Shown: positions 30,741-38,453 of the stretch, one piece after another
How the letters are laid out: every line of letters begins with the position of its first letter
Position numbering within the stretch: the first letter of the stretch is position 1
Assembly: GCA_947629415.1 (NCBI GenBank)
Contig: CANRDP010000013.1
Location: 1-38,453, forward strand
Length of the DNA stretch: 38,453 bases
Source: an uncultured Bacilli bacterium
GTDB lineage: Bacteria; Bacillota_I; Bacilli_A; RFN20; CAG-449
Reading direction: 5' to 3'
The notes under the pieces: model-generated
Databases searched by the model: none
What the model saw: only the letters and a program-made list of their open reading frames with translations
Told to the model about the DNA's origin: nothing
Made by a program: the position numbers and the translations under genes

Positions 30741-31234
30741 TCCTTTCATTTCAACAATTGGAAGAAAAAACACATCAATATTTTGAAGAGGATGTCTGTT
30801 TCAAAGAAGAAGATTTGAAGAAAATACCTCTTTTTTCCAAATTCGGTTTTGCCAAGGTAAAAATCAAAACACGTGCTTTTGACAAAATTTTTGAAGTGAA
30901 GATTCATTTACTATGTGAATTATTTCTTTTATCTTCTAGAAATCTAGCGGTAACCAAAGTTCCTATGGATGAAGAGGAAACGTATTTATTTACGAAAGAT
31001 CCGGGAAATGTCAGTGAAGATATAAAATTGTATGTACAAGATGAATTGGATTTATATCCTTATTATCTTGATCTTCTTCTTTCTTCCATCCCTTATCAAT
31101 TTGTCGGGGAAGAAAAAGCATATCCCAGCGGAGATGGTTGGGAAGTTATCAGTGAAGAGGATTATAAAAAACGAAAAAACGGAAATTCTGCTTTTCAGGA
31201 TCTCGTGTTGGAGGAAAAACAAAATGAAAAGTAA
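30737..31234 (+). CDS. YceD/DUF177-like protein
   Basis: DIKLYVQDELDLYPYYLDLLLSSIP and C-terminal KNGNSAFQDL resembling YceD-family ends; ATGA overlap with thyX. Confidence 0.65.
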   Translation: MILSFQQLEEKTHQYFEEDVCFKEEDLKKIPLFSKFGFAKVKIKTRAFDKIFEVKIHLLCELFLLSSRNLAVTKVPMDEEETYLFTKDPGNVSEDIKLYVQDELDLYPYYLDLLLSSIPYQFVGEEKAYPSGDGWEVISEEDYKKRKNGNSAFQDLVLEEKQNEK

Positions 31235-32834
31235 GTTTCTTCTTTTCGGCCTTCTTTTCGGCCTTGTATCCTGCAATAACGCTTTATCTCCTCTTTTGAG
31301 CCGGAATTCTTCTTTTGCATCCGTTTCGTCATCTATGGTAACATCTTCTTTTGAATCCATTCCGGATCAAATAGTCTATGATGAAAATGCCGTATTGGAT
31401 TCCTATACTTTGGAAAATTTTGAACGAAGTGAAGATTATAATCGTGCCTATCTTTCTTCCAAAGGATCACCGAAAATTTTGGTTTTACCTGTTTTATTTG
31501 AGGATTCGGTAATGGATAAAGAAACACAAGAAAAAGTACGTGCCGATTTAAACGATACTTTTTTTGGAGAAAGCGAAGACACAAACTGGGAGTCGGTTCG
31601 TTCTTTTTATCAAAAATCCAACTATCAACAATTGCTTCTTGAAGGGGAAGTGGCTCCTTTTGTGCAAATTGATATGACCGTACAAGAAGTGGCATCTTTA
31701 TCCCGGAATGAAAATCCCTATTCGGTGGAAAGTAATGCCTATTATGATAATTCTTATTATCCTTTGATGAAAGGGATTGAAATTTTAAAGGATCAGATGG
31801 ATTTAAGTGAATTTGATACAAATAACGACGGATATATTGATGCATGTTGGGTGATCTATGGAGAAAAAACTTTCCAAGATTATCTTCAGGAACACAATAT
31901 AAGGGAAACCAATCCCAATTATGAAAATATTCAAAACTTTTTATGGGCTTATACTTATTGGTATATGGGGAATTCTTCTTCCGATATGCCTATTCCCAGG
32001 ACATATTCTTTTGCCAGTTATTATTCCATGTATGAAGAAGAAACCGAAAAAGTCGATGCCCATACCTATATTCATGAAACCGGGCATATGCTTGGATTGG
32101 AAGATTATTATAATTATGATTACGGTTCATTTTTATCGGGGAGAGTATTGTCAAGAGATTATACCAAGCCAACGGGTGGACCGGATATGATGGATTATAA
32201 TGTCGGTGATCATAATGCCTATTCAAAATATTTATTGGGTTGGATAGAACCGAAGATCGTGGTCCGTGAAGGAAAATATACGATGGAATCGTTTCAAAAA
32301 AACGGCGATTGTCTTATTGTTCCTGCCGGGGAATGGAACGGAACTCCGTATCAGGAATATTTGATCATTGAATATTATGTTAAAGAAGGTTTAAATTATA
32401 AAGATGCTTCCCGTGCCTATAAAGGTGTTTATCCTCTTTTGTTTCAAACCTCCGGGTTTAAAATTTATCATGTCGATGCACGTCTCGGAATTTATAATCG
32501 CGGAGAAATCCGTATTTTGGATGATCCGCGTCAAGAGGGATCAAGCCGAGGATATTTTTTGGGTATGATGAATTCCAATACACCATCCCGCAGCATCTTC
32601 GGTATTCTGGAAGATTATGATGATGCTTATGATGCACGATTAATTACTTTACTCAGTGCTACCGGAAGAAATACGTTTTATAATGGAGCAAATCGTTGGG
32701 CGCAAGATCAGGATTTATTTCAAAATGGGGATTCCATCGAATCTTTTACTTTCAATAATGAAAAAGAACTTCCTTTCAAAATTTCTTTTTCTTCTTGTAA
32801 TGCAACTTCTGGAGAAATAACTTTTTCTTTATGA
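31224..32834 (+). CDS. M6-type secreted metalloprotease lipoprotein, copy 1
   Basis: Lipobox LFGLVSC, HETGHMLGLEDYYNYD zinc motif, FDTNNDGYIDACW Ca-binding-like loop. Confidence 0.85.
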   Translation: MKSKFLLFGLLFGLVSCNNALSPLLSRNSSFASVSSSMVTSSFESIPDQIVYDENAVLDSYTLENFERSEDYNRAYLSSKGSPKILVLPVLFEDSVMDKETQEKVRADLNDTFFGESEDTNWESVRSFYQKSNYQQLLLEGEVAPFVQIDMTVQEVASLSRNENPYSVESNAYYDNSYYPLMKGIEILKDQMDLSEFDTNNDGYIDACWVIYGEKTFQDYLQEHNIRETNPNYENIQNFLWAYTYWYMGNSSSDMPIPRTYSFASYYSMYEEETEKVDAHTYIHETGHMLGLEDYYNYDYGSFLSGRVLSRDYTKPTGGPDMMDYNVGDHNAYSKYLLGWIEPKIVVREGKYTMESFQKNGDCLIVPAGEWNGTPYQEYLIIEYYVKEGLNYKDASRAYKGVYPLLFQTSGFKIYHVDARLGIYNRGEIRILDDPRQEGSSRGYFLGMMNSNTPSRSIFGILEDYDDAYDARLITLLSATGRNTFYNGANRWAQDQDLFQNGDSIESFTFNNEKELPFKISFSSCNATSGEITFSL

Positions 32835-34282
32835 AAAAAAAGGGAAAAATTCTTCTTTTAGCCGCTTTTTTAAGTCTCACCGGTTGTGACTTTTTTTCCT
32901 TTACTTCGTTTTCTTCACCTTTATCTTCTTTGACCTTTCCATATGTTCGGAAACAAATGGGATATCATGACTTGCCTTCAAAAGGAACACCGGAAATATT
33001 GGTCATACCGGTGGCATTTCGTGATTGTTCTTTCACAAATGAAGAAATGGAAAATGCTTGTGAAGTGATAAGAAAAGGTTTTTTCGGAAAAAGTGAAGAT
33101 ACTTATTGGGAATCGGTTCGGTCTTTTTACGAAAAATCAAGCTATGGACAATTGCATATCGATGGTAAGGTAAGCGATATTTTTCATTATGATAAAAGTG
33201 TTTATGAAGCAAGTCGTGCCATCAATAACGAAAACGAACCGACATATTTCATTTTAAATGAGGCCTTAAATTGGTATCAAAGTACGCATACGGATCTGAA
33301 CTCTTTCGATAGTGATAACGATGGATATATCGATTCGGTATGGCTTGTCTATCTTGAAGATTCTTACGAAGAATATTTTTTAAAACATCCGATTTATCGT
33401 GATGATGAGGCGTTAAGTCAGTTTTTATGGGCATATACCTATTGGTATCCTTATTCCAGTTCTTTATCGCCACGACCTTTTTCTTATTCTTGGGCGAGCT
33501 ACAATTTTTTTCATACCGGGAGTAAAGAAGGAATTGACGCACATACTTTCATTCATGAGACAGGACATCTTTTTGGTCTTGATGACTATTACAATTACGA
33601 TTATTCTCTTTCTTGGCTCGGAGATAAAACAAAACCGGTCGGCGGACTTGATATGATGGACAATAATATATTGGATCACAATGCATTTTCCAAATATCTT
33701 TTGGGATGGATTCAACCGGAAATTGCAGAAGAATCCGGTGTTTATGAAGTCTCTTCTTTTCAAGAAAACGGATCCGCACTTATTATTCCCGCGACTATGG
33801 GTAACGATAATGCCTGCAATGAATATTTAATTTTGGAATATTATACTCCGGATGGTTTAAATGAACTTGATAGTACTTATCCTTATACTTCTTTATATCC
33901 TCTGGGATTCACGGAAAACGGATTTAAAATTTACCATGTCGATGCACGTCTTGGATGTTATGAAACGCGGAATTTTACTTTTGTTGATTATATTGATTCC
34001 GTGAAAAATTATGAAAATTATTATTTGGAAATTGCAAATTCCAACACACCTTCCGAAAGTGCGGTATCATCAAATCGTTTGCTTTCTTTGCTTTCTTCGG
34101 AAGGAACTTCACGATTATATTTTTCCGGTTCCAATCTTGTTCATGCGGAAAATCGGGATTTATTTCAAGAAAACGATGAATTGAATTCTTTTACTTTTCA
34201 TAGCACGGGGAAAAAAGATTTCACCATAAAAGTATTATCTTGTACCGAGGAAAAAGGAGTACTTTCCATTACCTATGCTTAA
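32831..34282 (+). CDS. M6-type secreted metalloprotease lipoprotein, copy 2
   Basis: Lipobox LSLTGC, HETGHLFGLDDYYNYD, FDSDNDGYIDSVW; collinear with copy 1; ATGA overlap. Confidence 0.85.
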   Translation: MKKKGKILLLAAFLSLTGCDFFSFTSFSSPLSSLTFPYVRKQMGYHDLPSKGTPEILVIPVAFRDCSFTNEEMENACEVIRKGFFGKSEDTYWESVRSFYEKSSYGQLHIDGKVSDIFHYDKSVYEASRAINNENEPTYFILNEALNWYQSTHTDLNSFDSDNDGYIDSVWLVYLEDSYEEYFLKHPIYRDDEALSQFLWAYTYWYPYSSSLSPRPFSYSWASYNFFHTGSKEGIDAHTFIHETGHLFGLDDYYNYDYSLSWLGDKTKPVGGLDMMDNNILDHNAFSKYLLGWIQPEIAEESGVYEVSSFQENGSALIIPATMGNDNACNEYLILEYYTPDGLNELDSTYPYTSLYPLGFTENGFKIYHVDARLGCYETRNFTFVDYIDSVKNYENYYLEIANSNTPSESAVSSNRLLSLLSSEGTSRLYFSGSNLVHAENRDLFQENDELNSFTFHSTGKKDFTIKVLSCTEEKGVLSITYA

Positions 34283-34438
34283 GTCTTTTCGGACATTTTT
34301 ATAAGAAAAACAGATTTTATTTTTTCGAAAATATATTATTCGATAAAAGAAGGTATGGGTATTTATGAATCAAAACGTAAAATTCATATTGTTCGATGTT
34401 TTTCGGCCTAGGATAAATGGATAAATTCTTTTTTGCAT

Positions 34439-34468
34439 TTGAAGTGCAAGGATTTTTAATGCTATACT
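34439..34468 (+). promoter_or_regulatory. Promoter of the 34501 gene
   Basis: TTGAAG, 18-nt spacer, extended -10 TGC-TATACT; lies inside the ORF track's N-terminal extension. Confidence 0.65.
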
Positions 34469-34500
34469 ATTTTCGTGAAAACGGATGGAAAGGAAAAAAC

Positions 34501-36258
34501 ATGGATCGATTATTTTCCAAAGATTGTGAAATTGGTTATATAGGTTTTGATAAAACGGAAGATATTGAAGCTTCCTTGAAAAATCACCAATTATTTTATG
34601 AACGAAAAGTAAACATTCATGAAGAAAAAGATCTTTTGGTATTGTTAAAAAAATTAAAAGAAAAACAATACGATTATATTCTTGTTCCGTCCCGAAACCA
34701 GGAAAATGAGATTAACGATTTGTTTTTGACTTTGATTTCTCGTATTGATATCGAAGGAATCAATGAAATCGGAATGATTCTCGGAAAAATGACATATCAG
34801 ACAAAAAGTGTTTTGAAAGATACCTCTTTGGAGATGCAAAAAAACGCTTTGGGAAATTTTAAAAACAAAGAAAAAATCTGTTCTTATAAAATATCGGAAA
34901 AAGAAGAAGAAAATAATCAAGAAATTCCCATGGAATATCGTATTTTCAAAAGAAATGAATATGAAACTTCGAAATTTACGAAGTTCGGAATTTGGTTATT
35001 GAAAAATAATCGATTGAAGCATATTTTGGAATTTTTATCGGGATTTGTCGTTTTTGCCATGTTGGTTTTTCTGATTTTTCGTTTAATTCCATCAATTAAT
35101 GAACAATTGGAAAAAATCAGTATTTTGGTGGAATTAATTGCTACGGTTATCATTGTGCTTTTGCAATTGATTTTGAGAATTGCGGATACAGAAGAAGCGA
35201 TTAAACGGAAAATGATTGTCGGATATTGGGTGTATTATTCTTTTGAAGAAACCGACTCCAACGGAAAAACGGTGCCGAAAGGATTTAAAACAAGATTGGT
35301 GGAAATTTCCGATAAAGGAGGGAATTTATCCTTTAAATGTAAATTTGAAGGAGAAGACGAAATTTTCTTTGCAACCGATACGTTGACTTTTGATTATGAT
35401 ATATCGTCGCAAATGGGTCGCGGATTTTATTATTACACCTCCAATGTGATAAACAATAATGGAAAACGTGCGGAAGGAACATGTCGCTTTGAAGGAGAGA
35501 CGATTCAAAATAATCAGATTATGACAATGAATGGTTGGTTTTTTTCAAGAGGTACCGCATTAACCGGAAAAGTGAAATATTTCCGAATCAGTGAAAGAGA
35601 TTATTTGGATTTGCAATTATCTTTATCGTTCTATGAATCCAATATTTCTCATGACGATAAAATCCGTATCGGTGTTTTTGGAATGGAAGCTTCCAACACG
35701 GATATGGCGGCAAAAGATGAAGAAATTCTGGAAAAAATAAAAGAGGATTCCAAAAGAAAAAAAGATTCTTATGAATATGTTTATTATGAAAGCATTGACG
35801 ATTTGAAAAGCGCTTTGATTTCCAGACAGATGGATTATGTTATCGTGCCGTTGAAAAATCGCGATAATATTATAAAAGAGCACGATATTTTCGATTCCAG
35901 ACGGTTTGAAGAAGTCTATGAGAAAAATTTTGAAATAGAGTATTATCTCGGAGTAAAAGATGAAAATTTACCTATCGATGAAAATACGATATTTTATGGT
36001 CATTCTCAATCTCTTCTCCAATGTGAAGAATTTTTAAAACATCATAAGACCATCAAGGAAAGTTCTTCTTCACGTGCGGCATATAATCTTTGTAACGGAT
36101 ATTATCCCAATAACGCGGTTGTCCTTTGTAATTTTGAAGCAATAAAAAAATATCATCTCTTTTTTCTTAAAAAGGATGGAAAAAGATTAGATCCTTATCT
36201 TTCTTCTTTGCCTAATATTACTACTTTTTGTGTCTACACATTAAAAAGAGATGAATAA
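34501..36258 (+). CDS. Membrane protein with two prephenate-dehydratase-like modules flanking 2 TM helices and a beta-rich domain (novel architecture)
   Basis: IGYIGFDKT..YDYILVPSRN (N-module); two TMs; beta-rich GYWVYYSF..GKVKYFRIS; IRIGVFG..MDYVIVPLKN..GHSQSLLQCEEFL..SSSSRAAYNLC..YHLFFL..NITTFCVY (C-module). RBS GGAAAGG before ATG 34501. Confidence 0.7.
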   Translation: MDRLFSKDCEIGYIGFDKTEDIEASLKNHQLFYERKVNIHEEKDLLVLLKKLKEKQYDYILVPSRNQENEINDLFLTLISRIDIEGINEIGMILGKMTYQTKSVLKDTSLEMQKNALGNFKNKEKICSYKISEKEEENNQEIPMEYRIFKRNEYETSKFTKFGIWLLKNNRLKHILEFLSGFVVFAMLVFLIFRLIPSINEQLEKISILVELIATVIIVLLQLILRIADTEEAIKRKMIVGYWVYYSFEETDSNGKTVPKGFKTRLVEISDKGGNLSFKCKFEGEDEIFFATDTLTFDYDISSQMGRGFYYYTSNVINNNGKRAEGTCRFEGETIQNNQIMTMNGWFFSRGTALTGKVKYFRISERDYLDLQLSLSFYESNISHDDKIRIGVFGMEASNTDMAAKDEEILEKIKEDSKRKKDSYEYVYYESIDDLKSALISRQMDYVIVPLKNRDNIIKEHDIFDSRRFEEVYEKNFEIEYYLGVKDENLPIDENTIFYGHSQSLLQCEEFLKHHKTIKESSSSRAAYNLCNGYYPNNAVVLCNFEAIKKYHLFFLKKDGKRLDPYLSSLPNITTFCVYTLKRDE

Positions 36259-36265
36259 AAATCCG

Positions 36266-36307
36266 AAGAATTCCTTTTTTCTTGAAAAAGTACGGAATTC
36301 TTTTTTT
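36266..36307 (+). terminator. Rho-independent terminator after the 34501 gene
   Basis: AAGAATTCC-N19-GGAATTCTT followed by T-run. Confidence 0.8.
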
Positions 36308-36351
36308 ATTGTGCATTTTAAAAAAATCAAAGAAAAAAAATAAAAATATAC

Positions 36352-36379
36352 TTGCATATGTGGGAAAATATGGTATAAT
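36352..36379 (+). promoter_or_regulatory. mraZ promoter
   Basis: TTGCAT (36352-36357), 16-nt spacer, TATAAT (36374-36379). Confidence 0.8.
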
Positions 36380-36394
36380 GTGGTTACAGGTGGG
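36360..36394 (+). promoter_or_regulatory. Putative MraZ operator: four TGGK repeats with 10-bp periodicity
   Basis: gTGGG(36360) aTGGT(36370) gTGGT(36380) gTGGG(36390). Confidence 0.8.
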
Positions 36395-36404
36395 AGGACT
36401 GAAC

Positions 36405-36851
36405 ATGTTTTTCTTTAATGGAAGATCTTCACATAGCCTGGATGAAAAATCCAGATTGATGCTTCCTAAAAAGATTCATGGCAAACTCGAAGGCAGCTTG
36501 TACATGACTCTTGGTATCGGCGGTTGCATTTATCTATATACCGCGGAAGAGTTTGAAAAGTTAGCTTCCGATTTTCTCAGTTACAACGACCTGATTAAAG
36601 AGGAGCGGTCATTCCGGAGATTATTCTTTGCGAATGCCACAGACTGTGCTTTGGATAAGCAAGGTCGACTTCTCCTCCCGAAAGATCTGATGCAGAGAGC
36701 AGGTATTACAAAAGATGTTATTGTCACAGGCAATATCAATCGGATTGAAATCTGGGATCGGGAACGTTATGAGCAGACGTTCCGTGAAGACTGGAACAAT
36801 TACGAAAATCTTGCGGATACCATTGGCAAAAGATCTTTGGAAGGAAAATGA
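36405..36851 (+). CDS. mraZ: Transcriptional regulator MraZ
   Basis: SSHSLDEKSRLMLPKK and NATDCALDKQGRLLLPKDLMQRAGI tandem SpoVT/AbrB-type motifs; followed by rsmH. Confidence 0.96.
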   Translation: MFFFNGRSSHSLDEKSRLMLPKKIHGKLEGSLYMTLGIGGCIYLYTAEEFEKLASDFLSYNDLIKEERSFRRLFFANATDCALDKQGRLLLPKDLMQRAGITKDVIVTGNINRIEIWDRERYEQTFREDWNNYENLADTIGKRSLEGK

Positions 36852-37777
36852 TGCGTCATATTCCCGTACTTCTCAATGAAACGATTGAGGGGTTAAATGT
36901 CCGAAAGGACGGGGTATACGTAGATGCGACCCTTGGCAGAGCAGGTCATGCAAGTGCTCTTCTGAAAATTCTTCGAGACGGTGTTGGTCATCTTTATTGT
37001 TTCGATCAAGATGAAGATGCCATCAAAGAAAGCGAAGGAACTTTGAGAGAAATATCTACCTCCTTCACCCTGATTCATGATAACTTTGAAAATCTAGATT
37101 CAAGGCTTAGCATGTATCATGTGGATCGAGTGGATGGTGTGATGTTTGATCTTGGAGTATCTTCCGCACAATTCGATGATGGGAATCGAGGTTTCTCTTA
37201 TCGGTTTGATGCCAATCTCGACATGCGTATGAATAAAGATACGTCCTTAACAGCTGAAAAGGTCGTAAATACTTATGATTACGCACACTTGGCCAAGATG
37301 ATTCGGGAATATGGCGAAGAACCTTATGCGAACCAGATTGCAAAAAACATTGTCAAGAGGAGAACTCTCAAGCGGATATCGACGACATTTGAACTGGTTG
37401 ATATCATTAAAAGTTCTGTTCCTGAACGGATACTTCATCAAAAAGGACATCCGGCAAAGCAGACTTTTCAAGCCATACGGATTGAGGTGAATGATGAACT
37501 CGGAGTTCTGAAAAGAGGACTCAAAAAAGCGTGTTCCATCCTGAATCCTGGCGGGAGAATAGCAGTCATTACTTTCCATTCTTTGGAGGATAGAATCGTA
37601 AAAAATATCTTCAAAGAATTAAGCGATGAAGGCGAAGGATCAAGATTTGTACCTAGTGAAAAGAAAAATGCCTTGTATCGACTGGTGAATCGAAAGCCAA
37701 TTCTTCCAACAAGCGAAGAGCTCATTCAAAACCCGAGAGCTCATTCGGCAAAATTACGAATCATCGAAAGGAGGTAA
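36848..37777 (+). CDS. rsmH: 16S rRNA (cytosine(1402)-N(4))-methyltransferase RsmH (MraW)
   Basis: HIPVLLNETIEGL, DATLGRAGHASALL, GVMFDLGVSSAQFDDGNRGFSY, KQTFQAIRIEVNDEL, FHSLEDRIVK. Confidence 0.97.
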   Translation: MMRHIPVLLNETIEGLNVRKDGVYVDATLGRAGHASALLKILRDGVGHLYCFDQDEDAIKESEGTLREISTSFTLIHDNFENLDSRLSMYHVDRVDGVMFDLGVSSAQFDDGNRGFSYRFDANLDMRMNKDTSLTAEKVVNTYDYAHLAKMIREYGEEPYANQIAKNIVKRRTLKRISTTFELVDIIKSSVPERILHQKGHPAKQTFQAIRIEVNDELGVLKRGLKKACSILNPGGRIAVITFHSLEDRIVKNIFKELSDEGEGSRFVPSEKKNALYRLVNRKPILPTSEELIQNPRAHSAKLRIIERR

Positions 37778-37780
37778 CAC

Positions 37781-38011
37781 ATGAAAGATAAGATTTCAAA
37801 ACGTCATATGACAGGTTTTGATCGATGCGCAAGAAAACTGGGTGTGATCGGCAGCATTATTCTTCTTTCGTCCGTTACTTTCGGAATTTCGTTGATGGTA
37901 ACGTTGGATCAGCAAAACGATGCACTGATACAAGAAGTGAATCGAAGCACGAAAATTTTTGATAACCTGCAGCTACAATACGAAGATGGGAATGAATGGT
38001 TTGTTGAATAA
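37781..38011 (+). CDS. Small single-TM protein at the ftsL position
   Basis: One TM (LGVIGSIILLSSVTFGISLMVTL) plus short helical tail; GGAGGT RBS; immediately after rsmH. Confidence 0.6.
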   Translation: MKDKISKRHMTGFDRCARKLGVIGSIILLSSVTFGISLMVTLDQQNDALIQEVNRSTKIFDNLQLQYEDGNEWFVE

Positions 38012-38026
38012 TGGAGAATTCACAGC

Positions 38027-38263
38027 ATGAAGAAAAGTATTATAATCCGAATTCTTCTCACAATAGACTTCGCATTAGCCATAGCTATTGTGACATGCAG
38101 CATAACGAAAATCTTTTTTCTCGATAAATTTTCGCCCGATACACTCTTAATCGTGATGCTTTCTTCCTTCGGAATAGCGATTTGCCTTATCTCGCTGATT
38201 CTACTTTATCTCAATCATAAAGCAATGATATCGCAGAAGAATGAAGTTGAAAATCTGTCTTAA
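38027..38263 (+). CDS. Small 2-TM hypothetical membrane protein
   Basis: Two hydrophobic segments; 15 nt after previous gene, before terminator. Confidence 0.55.
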   Translation: MKKSIIIRILLTIDFALAIAIVTCSITKIFFLDKFSPDTLLIVMLSSFGIAICLISLILLYLNHKAMISQKNEVENLS

Positions 38264-38278
38264 ATCGTTTTATGTAGT

Positions 38279-38317
38279 AGAACCCATGGTGCCGAATGCC
38301 TGTGGGTTCTTTTTTTT
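38279..38317 (+). terminator. Rho-independent terminator closing the mraZ-rsmH operon
   Basis: AGAACCCA-N16-TGGGTTCT-TTTTTTT. Confidence 0.9.
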
Positions 38318-38453
38318 ATTTTAAATCGTAAGAATGCGTCTTTTTTTCTATATTTAACGAAAAGTAAGTGATATAATACCTGACTTCCGTCGATTAAGTC
38401 AAAAACTAGTGAACAATTAAAAATCAGAGTCAAAGAATTTTAAAATATCGGAG

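Noticed and set aside
38340-38453. Two AGTCAAA sequences near the window end, reminiscent of CtsR boxes
   Set aside because: CtsR heptads should be 3 nt apart; these are tens of nt apart, and one belongs to a small TGACTT..AAGTCA hairpin.

Overview
Low-GC Gram-positive (Firmicutes/Tenericutes-like) chromosomal window, densely coding, with about 33 protein genes. UGA is used as a stop, so the code is standard. Order: (1) CIRCE-controlled heat-shock operon hrcA-grpE-dnaK-dnaJ followed by an ECF-like sigma factor; (2) PF06541-like membrane protein, cyclophilin, NUDIX, galE, DUF5662-like and TPR/DUF3196-like genes; (3) tig, lon, ysxC/engB, a SpoVID-like SPOCS/LysM protein, a YsxE/CotS-like pseudokinase, and a T-box-controlled valS, which is B. 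subtilis-like lon..valS synteny; (4) a metal block: HMA chaperone, P-type ATPase, mgtE, and a divergent ArsR-type regulator; (5) thrS (T-box, minus strand), pheS-pheT, thyX, a YceD/DUF177-like gene without rpmF, and two tandem M6-type metalloprotease lipoproteins; (6) a monocistronic gene (34501-36258) encoding an unusual membrane protein; (7) mraZ-rsmH plus two small membrane proteins, ending in a terminator. The most interesting item is the protein at 34501-36258. It looks like a degenerate prephenate-dehydratase-like module, then two TM helices, a beta-rich domain, and a second prephenate-dehydratase-like module whose TRF motif is altered to TTF. I propose it as a membrane sensor rather than an enzyme. 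Other leads: a four-fold 10-bp-periodic TGGK array over the mraZ promoter, a vestigial spoVID-ysxE pair, a sigma gene in the HrcA operon, and several palindromes placed on promoters. All family calls are from reading motifs; no database searches were run.
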